A DNA stretch of 15,312 nucleotides from Streptosporangiaceae bacterium (GTDB taxonomy: Bacteria > Actinomycetota > Actinomycetes > Streptosporangiales > Streptosporangiaceae), in NCBI GenBank assembly GCA_030041195.1, contig JASHOI010000172.1, forward strand, positions 1 to 15,312, written 5' to 3'. A model generated the notes under the pieces. The model was not told the DNA's origin. It worked only from the letters and a program-made list of their open reading frames with translations, and searched no databases. This document shows positions 13,407 to 15,312 of this stretch, in pieces. Position 1 is the stretch's first letter. Every line of letters begins with the position of its first letter. The translations under genes were made by a program, and so were the position numbers.

Positions 13407-14099
13407 GTGAATGACGATCGCGGCCTCATCGACACGACGGAGATGTACCTGCGCACCGTGCTCGAACTCGAGGAGGAGGGACTCGTGCCGCTGCGCGCGC
13501 GGATTGCCGGGCGGCTCGGGCAAAGCGTTCCCACCGCCTCGCAGACCGTGGCCCGGATGCAGCGCGACGGGCTGCTCACGGTCACCGGGGACCGCCGGAT
13601 CGAGCTCACCCCCGAGGGCCGCTCGGCGGCGATCCGGGTGATGCGCAAGCACCGGCTCGCCGAGTGCCTGCTCATCGACGTGCTCGGCGTCGAGTGGCAG
13701 CTCGCCCACGTGGAGGCGTGCAAGTGGCAGCACGTGATGAGCGAGGCGGTTGAACGCCGGCTGCTCGACATCCTCGGCCACCCCACGCACTCGCCGTACG
13801 GCATGCCGATCCCCGGCCTCGCCGAACTCGGCGAAAAGGAGGGCGAGGACGTTCCCGGGGACATGGTCGCGCTGACCAAGGTTCCTCGGGAGACCGGCCG
13901 GGTGATCCTGCACCGCATCGGCGAGCCGATCCAGTCCGATACCGCGCTGCTGACCCGGCTGCGCCGCGCCGGGTTCCGGCCGAACGCGGCGCTGGCGGTC
14001 AGCCAGGCCAACGGGACGGTCCGGATCGGCACGGGCCGGCAGGCCGCCGAACTCGACCCCGCCGCCGCCGCTCACGTGTTCGTGACCGCCGCCGATTGA
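13407..14099 (+). CDS. DtxR/IdeR-like metal-dependent transcriptional repressor
   Basis: 230 residues, the usual length of DtxR/IdeR. The N-terminal wHTH (about 7-70) contains LIDTTEMYLRTVLELEEEGLV and QSVPTASQTVARMQRDGLL. The dimerisation and metal domain (about 75-143) follows, then an SH3-like C-terminal domain (about 150-228). By alignment to remembered DtxR/IdeR sequences, the ligands are Met13, His82, Glu86, His101, Cys105 and His109, but the position of DtxR Glu105 is Gln108 here (HVEACKWQHVMSE). Glu173 and Gln176 of the SH3 domain appear kept. Family members repress iron or manganese genes when metal is bound. GTG 13407 has GGAAGGA upstream; a longer frame from 13287 overlaps PadR and was rejected. 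Possibly a paralogue with altered metal use. Confidence 0.92.
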   Translation: MNDDRGLIDTTEMYLRTVLELEEEGLVPLRARIAGRLGQSVPTASQTVARMQRDGLLTVTGDRRIELTPEGRSAAIRVMRKHRLAECLLIDVLGVEWQLAHVEACKWQHVMSEAVERRLLDILGHPTHSPYGMPIPGLAELGEKEGEDVPGDMVALTKVPRETGRVILHRIGEPIQSDTALLTRLRRAGFRPNAALAVSQANGTVRIGTGRQAAELDPAAAAHVFVTAAD

Positions 14100-14124
14100 T
14101 CCGGCTCGCTCAGGACTTACGGCG

Positions 14125-14937
14125 TCAGGGCTTTCGCGCCACGCCGGCCATGCCCTCGAACTGGCTGGGGTCGGCGGGCACGTCGCCGGGCGCGTCGGGC
14201 CGCCATTCCGGGATGTAGACCACGCCGGGATCGACCAGTTCGAACCCGTCGAACAAACGCAGGATCTCGGCGCGTGAGCGCGCGTACGCGGGCGTGGAAA
14301 CGTTTGCGTTGTACAGCTTTTCCGCTGCCCGCATTATCTTGGGCTTTCCTTCGTCGGTGCCATGGGAGATCACCAGGTAGCTGCCGGGGGCGAGCCCGTC
14401 CCGGAACGTGGCCACGAGCTGCCAGGGATCCTCCTGGCCGGCGACGAAATGCAGCACCGCGACAAGCAGCAGCCCGACCGGCTCGCTGAAGTCGATCACT
14501 CCCGTGATGTCCGGCCGGGTCAGGACCTCCGCTGGCTCGCGCACATCGGCTTCGACGATCGTGGCGTTCCGGTTGCCGGACAGGATCGCCTTGCTGTGCG
14601 CGATCGCGACCGGGTCGATGTCGGCGTAAACGATCCGGGCGCCCGGGCTGGCCTGCTCGGCGATCTCGTGCACGTTGCCCTGGGTCGGTATGCCGGAGCC
14701 GATGTCGAGGAACTGGCGGATGCCGGCCGCGGCGAGGAACCGCACGGCCCGGCCGAGGAACGCCCGGTTGGCCTTGGCGCTCTCCCGCGAGTTGGGCTTG
14801 AGCGCGATGAGCGCCCGGGCCACGTCCTGGTCGGCCAGGAAGTTGTCGGTGCCGCCGAGCAGGTAGTCGTAGACGCGGGCCGGGTTCGCCCGCCTGGTGT
14901 GCGCCTCGGGTGGTACCCAGCCCGGCTCGCCAGCCAT
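14125..14937 (-). CDS. DUF574 (Methyltransf_19) SAM-dependent methyltransferase
   Basis: 270 residues, normal for this actinobacterial family. The N-terminal motif NPARVYDYLLGGTDNFLADQ (18-37) is the family hallmark. The SAM-binding loop is FLDIGSGIPTQGNVHEIAEQ (77-96), followed by the acidic strand end VYADIDPVAI (103-112) and IVEADVREP. The C-terminus FELVDPGVVYIPEWRPD is also typical. Members are abundant in streptomycete-like genomes; their substrates are largely unknown. The ATG at 14937 has AAAGG about eight bases upstream. It converges on the DtxR-like gene (25-bp gap) and is divergent from the PAS-domain gene, with about 95 bp between them. Confidence 0.93.
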   Translation of the reverse strand: MAGEPGWVPPEAHTRRANPARVYDYLLGGTDNFLADQDVARALIALKPNSRESAKANRAFLGRAVRFLAAAGIRQFLDIGSGIPTQGNVHEIAEQASPGARIVYADIDPVAIAHSKAILSGNRNATIVEADVREPAEVLTRPDITGVIDFSEPVGLLLVAVLHFVAGQEDPWQLVATFRDGLAPGSYLVISHGTDEGKPKIMRAAEKLYNANVSTPAYARSRAEILRLFDGFELVDPGVVYIPEWRPDAPGDVPADPSQFEGMAGVARKP

Positions 14938-15032
14938 TCGCGTCTGCCTTTCCTGCGGAAAGTGCGATACATTTCGTGTCTGCCCGATATCTCAGCGTAC
15001 AGGCTGGCGTGCGTTTGGTTTTCGCGGCCGGA

Positions 15033-15312
15033 GTGAAGAAACGTAAAAGGCTGGTGCAAGTGGTGCAGGAGTTATCGGCCGCCGGGGAAGGCGAGCCGGT
15101 AGTGGCGGGCTCGCGGGCAGAGAACCTGGATGGGATTGCCGCGTTCACCGTGGACTCGGGCGGACGCATTGAATCGTGGCCGGCGGCCGCGGCGGAGCTG
15201 TTCGGCCTGGCCGCGGGCGAGGCGGCCGGGCGTGATGTGCGCGGCGTGCTGCCGGCCGGGCTGGGGGAGCGCGACCTCGCGGGCCAGCTGATGGCAGCGG
15301 TCGCGGCCGGGC
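15033..15312 (+). CDS. PAS-domain signalling protein, N-terminal part (cut by window end)
   Basis: The frame stays open to the right edge. After a basic start (KKRKRLVQVVQEL), residues from about 36 onward read FTVDSGGRIESWPAAAAELFGL, AAGEAAGRDVRGVL, which is the N-terminal half of a PAS domain. In actinomycetes such PAS starts often belong to SpoIIE-type PP2C phosphatases or sensor kinases, but the catalytic part lies outside the window. The start is uncertain: GTG at 15009, 15033, 15054, 15060 and 15063 are all in frame; AAAAGG near 15046-15050 would favour 15060. A TTA codon, rare in high-GC actinomycetes, lies at 15072-15074 near the start. Confidence 0.7.
   Translation, partial: MKKRKRLVQVVQELSAAGEGEPVVAGSRAENLDGIAAFTVDSGGRIESWPAAAAELFGLAAGEAAGRDVRGVLPAGLGERDLAGQLMAAVAAG

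Noticed and set aside
14117..15169. 350-codon open frame on the minus strand overlapping the methyltransferase
   Set aside because: It is in a different frame from the clear DUF574 methyltransferase and its translation is Arg/Pro/Gly-rich; the methyltransferase frame has all family motifs.

Overview
The window is 15.3 kb of very GC-rich DNA with strong third-position G/C bias, frequent GTG/TTG starts and actinobacterial families (DUF574 methyltransferase, SigJ-like ECF sigma factor with a SnoaL-type tail, DtxR/IdeR-type repressor, small PadR regulator). It fits a chromosomal accessory region of a soil-type filamentous actinomycete; the genus cannot be told from this alone. No rRNA, tRNA, CRISPR array, transposase, integrase or replication origin was found.

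Layout. 1-317: 3' end of a MarR regulator. 542-2361: a divergent TetR/aldo-keto reductase pair sharing one promoter/operator zone. 2395-4048: a dienelactone-hydrolase-like enzyme divergent from a WYL regulator. 4146-5150: an unusual protein joining an N-terminal DUF6325/DUF1269-like domain, a long Ala/Glu-rich segment and a LuxR-type DNA-binding domain. 5218-6408: a CaiB/BaiF-type CoA transferase whose stop codon lies in a 16-bp tandem duplication. 6455-6865: a small membrane protein. 6996-7344: a secreted peptidoglycan-binding protein that appears frameshifted, followed by a strong terminator. 7501-9644: a PPOX-fold flavin/F420 enzyme and a GT39/ArnT-like membrane glycosyltransferase, co-directional. 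9657-10980 (minus): a SigJ-like ECF sigma factor followed by an antibiotic-biosynthesis-monooxygenase-fold protein. 11102-11923 (minus): TetR plus a decayed DinB gene. 12004-12816: an alpha/beta hydrolase divergent from that TetR across a perfect 18-bp palindrome. 12818-14099: PadR divergent from a DtxR/IdeR-like repressor. 14125-14937 (minus): a DUF574 SAM-dependent methyltransferase. From about 15033 (+): a PAS-domain signalling protein cut by the window end.

How the genes work together. The region is a string of small regulator-enzyme modules, each probably self-contained: TetR with a reductase, WYL with a hydrolase, TetR with a hydrolase, sigma factor with a monooxygenase. Nine of about 19 genes look like transcriptional or signalling regulators. 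Several starts sit 6-7 nt after a TANNNT -10 element, suggesting leaderless mRNAs. No single large biosynthetic or defence system is visible. The most unusual items are the DUF6325-LuxR fusion, the DtxR-like repressor with a Glu-to-Gln change at a metal ligand, and two broken genes (peptidoglycan-binding and DinB).
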